64,000 bases of DNA from contig OY762938.1 in the NCBI GenBank assembly GCA_963667075.1, positions 434,001 to 498,000 of the forward strand, in the 5' to 3' direction. The position numbers and the translations under genes are program-made. Below the pieces are notes generated by a model, which was not told the origin of the DNA, did not search any database, and was given only the letters and a program-made list of their open reading frames with translations. Shown here piece after piece: positions 27,455 to 36,719 of the stretch (positions are counted from its first letter, which is position 1; every line of letters starts with the position of its first letter). The stretch is from G963667075 sp963667075 (GTDB taxonomy: Bacteria > Pseudomonadota > Alphaproteobacteria > Micavibrionales > Micavibrionaceae).

Positions 27455-29011
27455 TTATGCCGCCTTGTTTTCTTTCGTATCAGCTGTGAACATTTTCGTA
27501 AAGCCCTCCAGATAATCAGAGAGTTCTTTTTCGAGAGAATCGTCCAATGCTTTTTCGTCACGAATGCGGCCAAGGATTTTATCGCCATTTGCACGAATAT
27601 CGGCCAGCAGGCGATCTTCATATTCACCGACAGATCCCACAGGCACAGAATCCAGATACCCCCTTGTACCAGCGAAAAGAACAACAACCTGTTCTTCAAC
27701 TGGCATTGGTGTGTATTGAGGCTGAATCAAAAGCTGAGTCAAACGTGCGCCACGTGCCAACAATTGCTGCGTGGACGCATCAAGGTCAGACGCAAATTGC
27801 GCAAAAGATTCCATTTCGCGGTACTGTGCCAGTTCCAATTTGATTTTACCGGCCACCTGTTTCATGGCTTTCACTTGCGCAGCCGATCCCACACGGGACA
27901 CAGACAGACCCACGTTAATCGCAGGACGAATCCCTTTAAAGAACAAGCCTGTTTCAAGAAAGATCTGACCGTCTGTAATAGAGATCACATTCGTTGGAAT
28001 ATAAGCAGACACGTCACCAGCCTGTGTTTCAATGATAGGCAATGCGGTCAGAGAACCTGAGCCGTTTTCCTCGTTCATCTTCGCTGCCCGTTCCAGAAGA
28101 CGGGAGTGCAGATAGAATACGTCGCCAGGATACGCTTCACGTCCAGGTGGACGACGAAGAAGCAATGACATTTGACGATAAGCAGATGCCTGTTTTGACA
28201 AGTCGTCATAAATGCAGAGGGCATGCAGACCATTATCACGGAACCATTCGCCCATTGTACAGCCCGTATAAGCGGCCAGGAACTGCATTGGTGCAGGATC
28301 TGATGCTGTAGCTGCCACAACGATAGAATAGTCCATCGCGCCCTGCTCTTCGAGTTCTCTTACGAGCTGCGCCACAGTTGAACGTTTTTGCCCGATTGCA
28401 ACATACACGCAATACAGATGATCTTTTTCATTCTCGGACGTATTAAAATTCTTCTGATTAATAATCGTATCAACAGCCACTGCTGTCTTACCTGTCTGAC
28501 GGTCGCCAATAATCAGCTCCCGCTGACCACGTCCAACCGGCACAAGCGAGTCAATTGCTTTAAGACCTGACTGCATAGGCTCATGCACAGATTTCCGTGG
28601 AATAATACCAGGTGCTTTCACTTCCACAAGACGGATTTCCTTTGTTTTCAAAGGCCCCTTACCATCAATTGGATTACCAAGCGCATCAACAACACGGCCC
28701 AGCATTTCCTTACCCACAGGTACCTGCACAATGTCACCTGTTCTTTTCACGACATCACCCTCGCGGATTTCACGGTCACTACCAAAAATCACGACACCAA
28801 CGTTGTCGGCTTCAAGGTTCAGTGCCATACCTTTAACGCCACTTTCAAACTGGACCATTTCACCCGCTTGAACATGGTCCAGACCGTACACACGGGCCAC
28901 ACCGTCTCCAACTGACAACACCTGTCCAACCTCTGCAACATTGGCTTGCGCACCAAAGTCAGCAATCTGCTGTTTTAAAATCTCTGAAATTTCAGCTGCA
29001 CGGATTTCCAT
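27455..29011 (-). CDS. atpA: F1 ATP synthase alpha subunit
   Basis: 518 aa, non-catalytic nucleotide-binding subunit. The P-loop is GDRQTGKT, with the family signature PAINVGLSVSRVGSAAQ. The ATG follows the atpH stop with no gap, giving TAA-ATG coupling. The C-terminal helical domain is complete. Confidence 0.98.
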   Translation of the reverse strand: MEIRAAEISEILKQQIADFGAQANVAEVGQVLSVGDGVARVYGLDHVQAGEMVQFESGVKGMALNLEADNVGVVIFGSDREIREGDVVKRTGDIVQVPVGKEMLGRVVDALGNPIDGKGPLKTKEIRLVEVKAPGIIPRKSVHEPMQSGLKAIDSLVPVGRGQRELIIGDRQTGKTAVAVDTIINQKNFNTSENEKDHLYCVYVAIGQKRSTVAQLVRELEEQGAMDYSIVVAATASDPAPMQFLAAYTGCTMGEWFRDNGLHALCIYDDLSKQASAYRQMSLLLRRPPGREAYPGDVFYLHSRLLERAAKMNEENGSGSLTALPIIETQAGDVSAYIPTNVISITDGQIFLETGLFFKGIRPAINVGLSVSRVGSAAQVKAMKQVAGKIKLELAQYREMESFAQFASDLDASTQQLLARGARLTQLLIQPQYTPMPVEEQVVVLFAGTRGYLDSVPVGSVGEYEDRLLADIRANGDKILGRIRDEKALDDSLEKELSDYLEGFTKMFTADTKENKAA

Positions 29012-29605
29012 TTATCCTACCTCTTTTTCTTGTTTGATATTTTGATTTGATTGACTTCTCATAGCCTGTTCAAGGCGTTGTAACTTGGAGCGCACGGAAT
29101 CATCGACCATACGAGACCCTACCGTCACGATCATACCACCGATAAGTTCCTTATTTTCCTCGATATCAAGGATCACTGTGGCATCCAAAGACTTCGATAA
29201 TGCCTTGGCCAGCATATCCGTTTGTTCAGCAGTCAGCGCACAAGCTGTCTGAACCCTTGCTTTCAGTTCACCCCGGCGAACGGACAAGACGTGACCAAAA
29301 GCAGCCAGCATTTCTTTTAAGGCTGATAAGCGCCTATTTTGCGCTAAAAGACCAAGAAAATTTGATGTGATCGTATCAAACTGTGCTTTCTTTGCCACAC
29401 TCAGAATAAAAGCTTTCTGCTTTTCACGTGTAATCAGTGGGCTTCGAATCGCCATATTCAGATCATCCGAACTGGAAAGCATGGCGGAAAGATCTGATAT
29501 ATCAGCCTCAACCTTATCCAGGCATTTGGCTTGTTCTGCTGTCTCAAGCAAGGCTGTCGCGTAACGTGTCGCAACTGTACCGAATGAAGATGCGGAAGAA
29601 CTCAA
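29012..29605 (-). CDS. atpH: F1 ATP synthase delta subunit
   Basis: 197 aa OSCP/delta subunit joining F1 to the peripheral stalk. An N-terminal helical bundle begins at VATRYATALLETAEQAK, and the C-terminal part holds ELIGGMIVTVGSRMVDDS. It is the first gene of the F1 operon. The F0 genes (atpIBEF) are absent here, as expected in alphaproteobacteria where F0 and F1 are separate operons. Confidence 0.96.
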   Translation of the reverse strand: MSSSASSFGTVATRYATALLETAEQAKCLDKVEADISDLSAMLSSSDDLNMAIRSPLITREKQKAFILSVAKKAQFDTITSNFLGLLAQNRRLSALKEMLAAFGHVLSVRRGELKARVQTACALTAEQTDMLAKALSKSLDATVILDIEENKELIGGMIVTVGSRMVDDSVRSKLQRLEQAMRSQSNQNIKQEKEVG

Positions 29606-29690
29606 CGTATTGGTACCTTTCTCTGATAACGAAATTTTGGAGCTGATTTAGCACAGGAACCCAAACAGCGCAAGCCTCGTTTACACATTT

Positions 29691-29735
29691 TTAGAATAAA
29701 AAAATTCTGTTCTGGGATAAAAGAATTTTATTCTG
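29691..29735. terminator. AT-rich inverted repeats between atpH and the TraX-like gene
   Basis: AGAATAAAAAAATTCT and AGAATTTTATTCT can each fold or pair with each other. The segment lies in the leader of atpH, so it may be a regulatory hairpin or a fold in the upstream untranscribed DNA. Confidence 0.3.
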
Positions 29736-29785
29736 ATATTTTTCTGCCGCTGCCCTCCCAAAAAGCATGCACTCAGAATGCTTAT

Positions 29786-30583
29786 CTACTGGTAAAATAA
29801 GGCCCATGCCTGCCCACCAAAACCGGGCATGTCAAAACAAACCGCCAGCAACTTAAAAAAGACCAGGTGAATAACGTAAATTTCCATTGTCCGCCTGCCC
29901 GTCAACTGCAAAAAAAAGACCAGCCAGTGTGGCATTTTTTCTGTCAGCATTACAAAACTGTGCGGCCTGAAATACTGGAGACCTACCATCGTTGCAAAAC
30001 TTCCCGCAGCAAGAAAAATTTCTTCGTACAGGGATATTTGTGCTACGCGCCTCTGAAAACAGAAAAAAAGGATAAACACAGCAATAAGAAAAACCAGATA
30101 CCGTTCTTTTTTTCCTTTTTCCTCAGACGGATGCCTTGCCACATAGCCGGATAAGGATAATAAAAGCCCCAGTGTTCCATACTCAAATATATTACTACTC
30201 GGCATATAAAGGAGTGCCGCGAGAAACGTCGTATAAAGGACCAATTGCATATCCATGAAAACGACAAATGCCAGTTTATCTATCACCAGCCGCACAATAA
30301 TCATTGATCCTATTATATTCAGAGGAAGCACATAGCCTTGCGTAAAAAGACTGGCGACAACAAGGACGACACAACCAATCATCCAGTCTATCCTGAAGTC
30401 TCTACTTTGTGCATAGCCGACCAAGAAAAACCAGACCGGCACACAAAAACGCCCCAAAATTCTAAGTGTTGTAACGCCTGGAAAAAAATAATAACCGATG
30501 TGATCCACAATCATGAGGAGCACCGCCAGCGTTTTCAAAAAATCATAGGAGGTCAGTGCTTCGGGATAAGATTTTTTAAACAT
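29786..30583 (-). CDS. TraX-family integral membrane protein
   Basis: 265 aa with about eight hydrophobic segments. The TraX-family N-terminus is clear: TSYDFLKTLAVLLMIVDHIG, then LRILGRFCVPVWFFLVGYA. A late GRRTMEIYVIHL block matches acyltransferase-3-like membrane proteins. TraX acetylates F pilin at its N-terminus. Chromosomal homologues like this one, away from conjugation genes, have no settled substrate. It is downstream of priA on the same strand with a 43-bp gap. Confidence 0.8.
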   Translation of the reverse strand: MFKKSYPEALTSYDFLKTLAVLLMIVDHIGYYFFPGVTTLRILGRFCVPVWFFLVGYAQSRDFRIDWMIGCVVLVVASLFTQGYVLPLNIIGSMIIVRLVIDKLAFVVFMDMQLVLYTTFLAALLYMPSSNIFEYGTLGLLLSLSGYVARHPSEEKGKKERYLVFLIAVFILFFCFQRRVAQISLYEEIFLAAGSFATMVGLQYFRPHSFVMLTEKMPHWLVFFLQLTGRRTMEIYVIHLVFFKLLAVCFDMPGFGGQAWALFYQ

Positions 30584-30626
30584 GTTACAAAGACACAGCC
30601 ATACAGGATTTTTACAAAAAGCTCTT

Positions 30627-32843
30627 TTACAAAAAGCTCTGGGGATCTATATCAATATAGACCCGCACATTAGAGGGTACTTTAATGCATTCAAGCCAGC
30701 TTTGCACTGCCTTTTGTACGTTAATCTCCTTATCCGCCTGAATAAGGAGCCGCTGACGAAAACGGCCTCTGATCCTGTATATAGCGGCTTGCGCCGGCCC
30801 CAATGTATGTATTTTTTCGCCTTGCGGCGCCACTCTTCCTAAAGCACGTGCAACATCCATCACCTGATCTTCATCGGGGCCTGCAACAATGACAGCCACA
30901 AGACGGCTGTAAGGCGGCATGTGCGCCTGTTCCCGCTCAAAGGATTCAGCTTCCAAAAACATATCGCGCTCCCCGGAAGCCAGTGCCTGTATCACCCGGT
31001 TATCGGGGTTAAAACTCTGCAAATAAACATGCCCTTTTTGAGCCGCACGCCCTGCACGCCCTGCGACCTGATGCAGCAATTGATAGCAACGCTCTGTCGC
31101 CCGGAGATCACCGCCGGACAAACCGAGATCGGCATCAACCACACCGACACATGTCAGGTTCGGAAAATGATGGCCTTTAGCAATAATCTGCGTACCGACA
31201 ATAATGTCTATTTTCTTTTCCCTTATATCATCCAGAATTTGTTTCAACTCTTCATGTGTGCTGGCTGTATCACTTGCAAAAATAATCGTTCTGGCCTCTG
31301 GGAAGTACTCTTCGATTTCTTCCTTGATCCGCTCCACGCCCGGACCGCATGCCGCAAAAGACTCATCATCTTCGCATGAGGGACATTTCTCCGGCAAAGG
31401 CATGGCATAACCGCAATGATGACAGTGAAGCCGTTCTGTCTGGCGGTGCTCTATCAACCAGGCCGTGCAGCGTGGACACTCCAGACGGTGACCGCAGGTG
31501 CGACACAGTGTGAGCGGTGCATACCCTCTTCTATTCAAGAAAAGCAGGCTCTGCTCCCCGGCCGCCAGTGCTGCTTCAACAGCGTCTTTGAGTGTCGGAG
31601 AAATAAAATGCTGACGGGGTGGTTTGTCTTTACGCATATCCACAACATGAATATCAGGCAAAGACGCCCCACCGAAACGACTTGGCAAATGAAGATGCTC
31701 GTACCGATTCTGCCATGCATTATCTATGGTCTCCAGAGATGGAGTCGCAGAGACCAGCACAACCGGAAACTTTCCAAGATGTGCCCGCACAATCGCCATA
31801 TCCCGCGCATTATATATGGTGCCCTCTTCTTGTTTATAAGCCGGATCATGTTCTTCATCGACGATGATCAGCCCGAGATCAGCATAGGGAAGAAACAAAG
31901 CTGAACGCGCCCCTACTACAACCTTGCTCTCACCTTTGGCAACGGCCCGCCATACGGTGCGTCTTTGCTCTTTGGTCAAAGATGAATGCCATAGCGCAGG
32001 CGCACAACCAAAACGTTCCTTAAACCGGTCAAGAAACGCATTTGATAACGCAATTTCCGGCAGCAAAATAACAGCCTGCTTCCCCTTTTTAATGGCTTCG
32101 GACACGGCCTCAAAATATGTTTCTGTCTTACCAGACCCCGTCACCCCATCAAGCAAAATCGTTTTATAACAATCTCCTGCAACACTTTTCTTAAGGGTTT
32201 CTGCTGCAATATTCTGATGTACTGAAAGGTCCAGTTCATGCCCTTCAATAGACGGTGCTGCACAAGGCGGTGTTTGATACAAGTCAACCTTATCCAAGAA
32301 TCCCTTATCATAAAGCCCCTTCACAACAGCGGCACTACAGCCTGCCAGTCTTGCAATTTCTGCTGCACGTCTTGGCACGTTATCTGCCAAAAGCTTCAAT
32401 ACTTTGCTGCGCTGTGGAGACAGTTTATCACGATCCGGTCCACATTCTTTTACCGTATAAGCTGCTACCGGGTTTGGCGGTTCCAGCGCATCACGCACAG
32501 ACAGTACCATTTTCAAAGCCATACCAAGCGGTGCCATATTATAGCGGGCCACCCATTCTATAAAAGTCAGGTGAACTTTGGAAAGCGGTGGAAAATCATG
32601 CGCACTCAGAACCGTTTTTAGTTTTCCGGTCGGCACTTTTTCGGGTGCCGCATGCCAGACAAGCCCCGTCACCTCACGATTACCAAGGGGCACAGTCACA
32701 AAGTCCCCCTCGCTCAGCAACATGTTATCAGGAATCAGATAGCTATACGCCTTGTCAACCGGATATGGCACCAGCACACTGCACTGTTTGCCACAGCTAA
32801 CCGGTTGCATTTCCTGCTCTGTCTGTTCTCCAAAAAGATCCAT
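30627..32843 (-). CDS. priA: Primosomal protein N' (replication restart helicase)
   Basis: 738 aa, full length. PriA recognises stalled forks and reloads the replisome. The DNA-binding N-terminal domain occupies about residues 1-200. The helicase core has P-loop GVTGSGKT and a DEEH box. Eight cysteines between CRTCGHRLECPRC and CPSC bind zinc. It is separated from transaldolase/DUF484/xerC by unknown genes; in relatives priA often sits directly beside them. Confidence 0.97.
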   Translation of the reverse strand: MDLFGEQTEQEMQPVSCGKQCSVLVPYPVDKAYSYLIPDNMLLSEGDFVTVPLGNREVTGLVWHAAPEKVPTGKLKTVLSAHDFPPLSKVHLTFIEWVARYNMAPLGMALKMVLSVRDALEPPNPVAAYTVKECGPDRDKLSPQRSKVLKLLADNVPRRAAEIARLAGCSAAVVKGLYDKGFLDKVDLYQTPPCAAPSIEGHELDLSVHQNIAAETLKKSVAGDCYKTILLDGVTGSGKTETYFEAVSEAIKKGKQAVILLPEIALSNAFLDRFKERFGCAPALWHSSLTKEQRRTVWRAVAKGESKVVVGARSALFLPYADLGLIIVDEEHDPAYKQEEGTIYNARDMAIVRAHLGKFPVVLVSATPSLETIDNAWQNRYEHLHLPSRFGGASLPDIHVVDMRKDKPPRQHFISPTLKDAVEAALAAGEQSLLFLNRRGYAPLTLCRTCGHRLECPRCTAWLIEHRQTERLHCHHCGYAMPLPEKCPSCEDDESFAACGPGVERIKEEIEEYFPEARTIIFASDTASTHEELKQILDDIREKKIDIIVGTQIIAKGHHFPNLTCVGVVDADLGLSGGDLRATERCYQLLHQVAGRAGRAAQKGHVYLQSFNPDNRVIQALASGERDMFLEAESFEREQAHMPPYSRLVAVIVAGPDEDQVMDVARALGRVAPQGEKIHTLGPAQAAIYRIRGRFRQRLLIQADKEINVQKAVQSWLECIKVPSNVRVYIDIDPQSFL

Positions 32844-32885
32844 GGCATATTAATAACATGAAGCAGAACAAGAGATAAACATGAT

Positions 32886-33788
32886 TTATGAAGGTCTGTA
32901 TACTAGCCCCATATCACGGCAAGCTACTGAGCCATATCCCATCTTTTCTTTTAAGGCCGCTGCCCCATCCTCTCTGGCAATGGCAATCGGGAAATAAGGA
33001 AGATCAAGTTCCTGAACCAACTGAATCAGCTCACCCTGCCCTGCATAAAGGCTTAACCTCTCCCCCTGGTCCCCCCGAAACGACCATTGTCCCATATCCC
33101 GAGGCTTACCCATTGATGTTCCTTCAAGCCATTCTTCTACACTGGTCTCTCCAAATTTTCTTTCTGCATACCGCAACATTTCCGGATCATCTTTCGATAA
33201 CTGCATTATCAGCTTTCCGGTATCAACCAGAATAACCTCTAATTTTCGTCCCATGCGGTCCGCATTTTGCTCAGGCGATTGACAATGAAAAACACCATCT
33301 TTGGCAGATGGATGATCGCAGGGAATCAAAAAGATACGCCTTGGCTCAGGTGCCGAAAACATTCTATTTTTGTGTATCCCCCCCTCTTTGATATTTGGTA
33401 GAGAATGCACATCATACGCATCGCTATAGTCATCAAGAGACCAACGCGTTCCGACACCTTTAAATCGTTCTGCTCTAATCACCCTGTCATCCGCTATATC
33501 CAGCTTATAAGGCTGACCACGCAACGTAGAAAATTTCAAAGACGTGGTTACAGAACCAGATGTGAGTGTCCAATTGATATCATCAATTTTTTTTCCCATT
33601 AATATGGCATCGGAAATCTGACGTGTAATGTGCCAGAAATTGTCAGAAATAAGAGAACCTGTATTTTCAGCCAACGCAAATAAATTAACATTCGTTAAGC
33701 CGTCTTTTTGGTTGATATTCAGTCCAAGACCCCCTGATGCTTGATCCTTATCGCCTTTTGGATAAAATTCAAAATAATCTATTTCCAT
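32886..33788 (-). CDS. Protein of unknown function
   Basis: 300 aa from ATG 33788, not recognised. The frame opens at 33839, but GGAAG about 11 bases before 33788 and the sensible start MEIDYFEFYPKGDKDQ favour the shorter form. No signal peptide or membrane span. Composition is mixed alpha/beta with three cysteines, and FLIPCDHPSAKDG and HCQSPEQNADRMG are distinctive. It follows priA in the opposite order of transcription flow (upstream of it), 42 bp away, and may be co-transcribed with priA. Confidence 0.55.
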   Translation of the reverse strand: MEIDYFEFYPKGDKDQASGGLGLNINQKDGLTNVNLFALAENTGSLISDNFWHITRQISDAILMGKKIDDINWTLTSGSVTTSLKFSTLRGQPYKLDIADDRVIRAERFKGVGTRWSLDDYSDAYDVHSLPNIKEGGIHKNRMFSAPEPRRIFLIPCDHPSAKDGVFHCQSPEQNADRMGRKLEVILVDTGKLIMQLSKDDPEMLRYAERKFGETSVEEWLEGTSMGKPRDMGQWSFRGDQGERLSLYAGQGELIQLVQELDLPYFPIAIAREDGAAALKEKMGYGSVACRDMGLVYRPS

Positions 33789-34001
33789 AAAACTGCACCG
33801 CTTCCAATATTTCTGCTTATAGCACACTTCATTTTGCATAAAAACAGCTTTATGTCAAGCTCTACAAAAAACGTGCTTTCCCGATCGTTTCCTGCTCTGC
33901 CCGTTCACCAGAAAGATCCTCAGGACATGCTTTTCTAATAAGAGGGCAGCCATATTCCTGCGAATTTTATAATTTGTTGAGTTTATTTCCTTATTTGTTC
34001 T

Positions 34002-34430
34002 ATGTATTATGCACATATGACTGTTAGAGAGAAGCTCCACAAACGCCTGTATCATTTCTGTACAAGCTATCGCTACGCGGTATTTTTTATCGCTCTAATA
34101 TTGTCTTTCAGTGGATATTCTATCCTGTCCCAAACAAACACCTCCGGCATAAGGATTTTGAACAACGGAACAACAATGGCTTGCGATGATAGAATAACGA
34201 TCTATAAGGCAGAAAACGCAACCAGCTTTATAAACAACCTGTCACAGTACCAGGATGTTTCCTTTAAACATATGATATGCACTGTAGACAGGGTTTATGA
34301 TGGAAGTCCTGAGGATCAGGCAACTCTTCTGCATTTTGTAAAAAACAAAATATCTTTCTGGCCACTTTTTAGGAAAGATATTAGCGAATACTTTATAAAA
34401 AAAATAAAATCTGATTATACAACACAATAA
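34002..34430 (+). CDS. Small membrane-anchored protein of unknown function
   Basis: 142 aa; ATG 34017 would give 137. One hydrophobic span at about residues 25-45 follows a basic N-terminus, then an exposed domain with two cysteines (MACDD and MICTVD), which could form a disulfide. No strong ribosome site is seen for either start. It is convergent with the broken coiled-coil gene, 10 bp apart. Family unknown. Confidence 0.45.
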   Translation: MYYAHMTVREKLHKRLYHFCTSYRYAVFFIALILSFSGYSILSQTNTSGIRILNNGTTMACDDRITIYKAENATSFINNLSQYQDVSFKHMICTVDRVYDGSPEDQATLLHFVKNKISFWPLFRKDISEYFIKKIKSDYTTQ

Positions 34431-34440
34431 AAAGAAAGCC

Positions 34441-35133
34441 TTAACGCTTGGCACACCCTAAAGCCATATACCTTGTAGTCACAGCTTCTATTTGAGACTG
34501 AAGTTTCCTTACTTGGTTTGCAATTCCTCTGATTTCCTTATTTAGGGCATTTATTGCTTCGTCATTTTGCTTTTTTACAGCTTCATATCTTTCCCATGCG
34601 TTTTGTTCATCTATTGAATCTGGGGTAGCCTGATCTGTTACAAAATCAAAAACCAAATCAAATCCATAGTTTGCAATATTATGCGGCATTGGAATACGAG
34701 CCGATTCTGATTGTGCCGCTATCTCCACAAACTCACGATAGGCCTCTTGTATTTCCTGTTCTAAAACTTCTATATCATTATTAATTCTTTCTATTTCATG
34801 TTCAAGCTCCTCTTGCTCTCCTTGAAGTCTATTCATCTCCTCTTGCAATTCTTCACATTGTGGGTTTGTTTCCTCTTTTTCACTCCCATCCTCCTTGTCA
34901 TTTTGGGAATTTCTTTTTTCCTTTTTTTCAGATAGGGGTGAAGAAAATAATTCTGTTCTTTTTGGTCTTCCTGTAGCATCAACATTTTGAGCAACTTGGC
35001 CAAATCATCCAATCAAAAGGTCATTCTCCTGCTTTTTGTTCTGATATATTGTTTTTGAATGATCTTTTGTCTGTTCAGCAAGTGTTTCAATATAATCAAA
35101 AAAAAAAAGCCGCGAGACGGACTCGCGGCGCAA
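34441..35133 (-). pseudogene. Disrupted coiled-coil protein gene
   Basis: The last 135 codons (34848 down) are clean and strongly coiled-coil (EELEHEIERINNDIEVLEQE). The same frame stays open back to a TGA at 35005-35007 with no usable start between, and reads sensibly (DATGRPKRTELFSS). Beyond the TGA the frame again reads well (YIETLAEQTKDHSKTIYQ). One extra G near 35008 and one missing G near 34992 would restore DDLAKLAQNVDATGR with no stop. Either the gene is decayed or two single-base errors hide an intact one. Upstream, only TTG 35133 is available. Function unknown. Confidence 0.5.
35098..35129 (-). terminator. Strong intrinsic terminator inside the coiled-coil frame
   Basis: GCCGCGAG pairs perfectly with CTCGCGGC around a 5-base loop (35109-35129), followed on the minus strand by eleven Ts. 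There is no intact minus-strand gene upstream for it to end, only the promoter at 35141-35172. Confidence 0.85.
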
Positions 35134-35140
35134 TGAAAGG

Positions 35141-35172
35141 ATTATATTCCTATGATTTTATGTATTTGTCAA
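35141..35172 (-). promoter_or_regulatory. Sigma-70-like promoter just ahead of the terminator
   Basis: On the minus strand TTGACA (35167-35172) is followed by a -10: TATAAT at 35141-35146 with 20-base spacing, or GAATAT at 35144-35149 with 17. The start site would be near 35135, only about 6 bases before the terminator stem, so the transcript would be about 40 nt unless it reads through. Confidence 0.6.
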
Positions 35173-35234
35173 GTTTATTTTCTGCGTTCAATTATGTATG
35201 CTCTTTCAAAATAAACGATTAAGGAACAAGTTAC

Positions 35235-35891
35235 ATGAAATTTTTTATTGATACTGCTGATACGGAAGAGATCAGAGAACTGGCCGATACGGGGCTTTTG
35301 GATGGGGTAACAACAAACCCGTCACTTGTGGCTAAAACGGGTAAGGACTTTATCCCGCTGATTAAAGAAATCTGCGGCATTGTTGATGGACCGGTCAGTG
35401 CTGAGGTCGCGGCCATTGACTACCCTACCATGATAAAAGAAGCCCGTAAGCTTTGTGACATTGCCGATAATGTTGCAATCAAAGTGCCTTTAACCCCTGC
35501 CGGTTTAAAAGTGTGTAAAGAGCTTTCTGATGATGGCATCATGGTTAATGTGACCTTATGTTTTTCCGCCAATCAGGCTATTCTGGCCGCCAAAGCCGGT
35601 GCCGCTTTCGTGTCGCCCTTTGTGGGCCGTCTGGATGATATCGGCACGGAAGGCATGCACCTGATTGCTGAAATCGTATCCATCTATGACAACTACCCTG
35701 ACTTCCAGACAGAAGTCCTGGCTGCCTCTATCCGCAGCCCGTTCCATGTTCTGGAATCCGCAAAAATGGGGGCGCATGTCGTCACAGTGCCTGCCAGTGT
35801 TATTCACCAGCTCTATAAACATCCTTTAACAGATAAAGGCCTCGACGCTTTTGTAAAAGACTGGGAAAAAACAGGACAGAGCATTCTGTAA
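35235..35891 (+). CDS. Transaldolase / fructose-6-phosphate aldolase-like
   Basis: 218 aa, the short bacterial transaldolase (TalC/FSA) family. The N-terminus is FFIDTADTEEIRELADTG followed by GVTTNPSLV. The Schiff-base Lys is in VAIKVPLT, and late blocks are FVSPFVGRLDD and AASIRSPFHV. It transfers dihydroxyacetone units in the pentose phosphate pathway, or cleaves fructose 6-phosphate; sequence alone does not separate the two. An AAGGAACAAG ribosome site precedes the ATG. It heads the group transaldolase-DUF484-xerC. Confidence 0.93.
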   Translation: MKFFIDTADTEEIRELADTGLLDGVTTNPSLVAKTGKDFIPLIKEICGIVDGPVSAEVAAIDYPTMIKEARKLCDIADNVAIKVPLTPAGLKVCKELSDDGIMVNVTLCFSANQAILAAKAGAAFVSPFVGRLDDIGTEGMHLIAEIVSIYDNYPDFQTEVLAASIRSPFHVLESAKMGAHVVTVPASVIHQLYKHPLTDKGLDAFVKDWEKTGQSIL

Positions 35892-35903
35892 CTATTTTAC
35901 TTC

Positions 35904-35957
35904 ACCACAGAGAACACAGAGATTCTTTTAAGAAAAAAACTTTGTGTTCTCTATGGT
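35904..35957. repeat. Dispersed palindromic repeat, 15-bp arms
   Basis: ACCACAGAGAACACA (35904-35918) pairs with TGTGTTCTCTATGGT (35943-35957), 14 of 15 positions. It lies between the transaldolase and DUF484 genes and would form a strong hairpin in their shared transcript. It is the closest relative of the copy at 16971. Confidence 0.7.
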
Positions 35958-35986
35958 TTAAAAATATTTAAAGTGACCTATTTAAA

Positions 35987-36679
35987 ATGACCACAGCCTT
36001 AGAAGACACTGACATTATTGAATATTTAAGAGAAAATCCGGCTTTTTTGAAAAAGAACCCGGAAGTCTGCGATTTTCTTCTGCCCCCCGTAAACGCAGAA
36101 AAAGGCAGCAATGTGTCTGACTTTCAGTCTTTCATGATCCAACGTCTGAAAGATGATAAGGAAGAAGTCATTAAAACGACGCAGGACATTGTAGAAACCG
36201 TCCGCAACAATATGAACAATCAGAACCGCATCCACAAAGCCATTTTGCGCATTCTGGAAGCCCTGTCCTTTGATGAATTCATTCAGGCGCTCACCGTTGA
36301 TCTCACCTCTATTCTGGATGTCGATATTACGGCGCTGATTGTTGAGGCAGACGGACAAATCCCTCACATCAACACCTATGGCATTCGTGTTGTACCGGAA
36401 GGCACCGTTGATAAATGGATGGAAAAACGCCTTGTATTCCTGCAGGAAAATATCTCAGGGATAGAGCCCATTTACGGCGGTGGTGCCGCGCTTGTTCGAT
36501 CACAGGCCCTTGTGCGGATTGATATATCTCTTGATACCCCGCCAGCCATCCTCGCCTTTGGCAGCCGCGATCCGCACCTGTTTCAGGAAGGACAAGGGAC
36601 AGAGCAAATTCGCTATCTGGCCGAAGTGATTGAACGCGCCTTCAGGCTGTGGCTCACATCCCTTTCCGAAGCCGCATAA
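35987..36679 (+). CDS. DUF484 family protein
   Basis: 230 aa GAF-like protein. The N-terminus ALEDTDIIEYLRENPAFLKK and the block FQSFMIQRLKDDKEEV are typical of DUF484. The second half reads as a GAF domain ending in FGSRDPHLFQEGQGTEQIRYLAEVIER. In proteobacteria it is commonly next to xerC (E. coli yigA-xerC). Its role is unknown. Here the link to xerC is broken by a 2.3-kb minus-strand array of secreted proteins. Confidence 0.88.
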   Translation: MTTALEDTDIIEYLRENPAFLKKNPEVCDFLLPPVNAEKGSNVSDFQSFMIQRLKDDKEEVIKTTQDIVETVRNNMNNQNRIHKAILRILEALSFDEFIQALTVDLTSILDVDITALIVEADGQIPHINTYGIRVVPEGTVDKWMEKRLVFLQENISGIEPIYGGGAALVRSQALVRIDISLDTPPAILAFGSRDPHLFQEGQGTEQIRYLAEVIERAFRLWLTSLSEAA

Positions 36680-36719
36680 GCCAGACCCGGAAAATGAAAA
36701 AAGTTAGAATTGGACGCTG

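Noticed and set aside
29786..30583. TraX-like gene as a sign of a conjugative element
   Set aside because: No other transfer gene is nearby; chromosomal TraX homologues are common.
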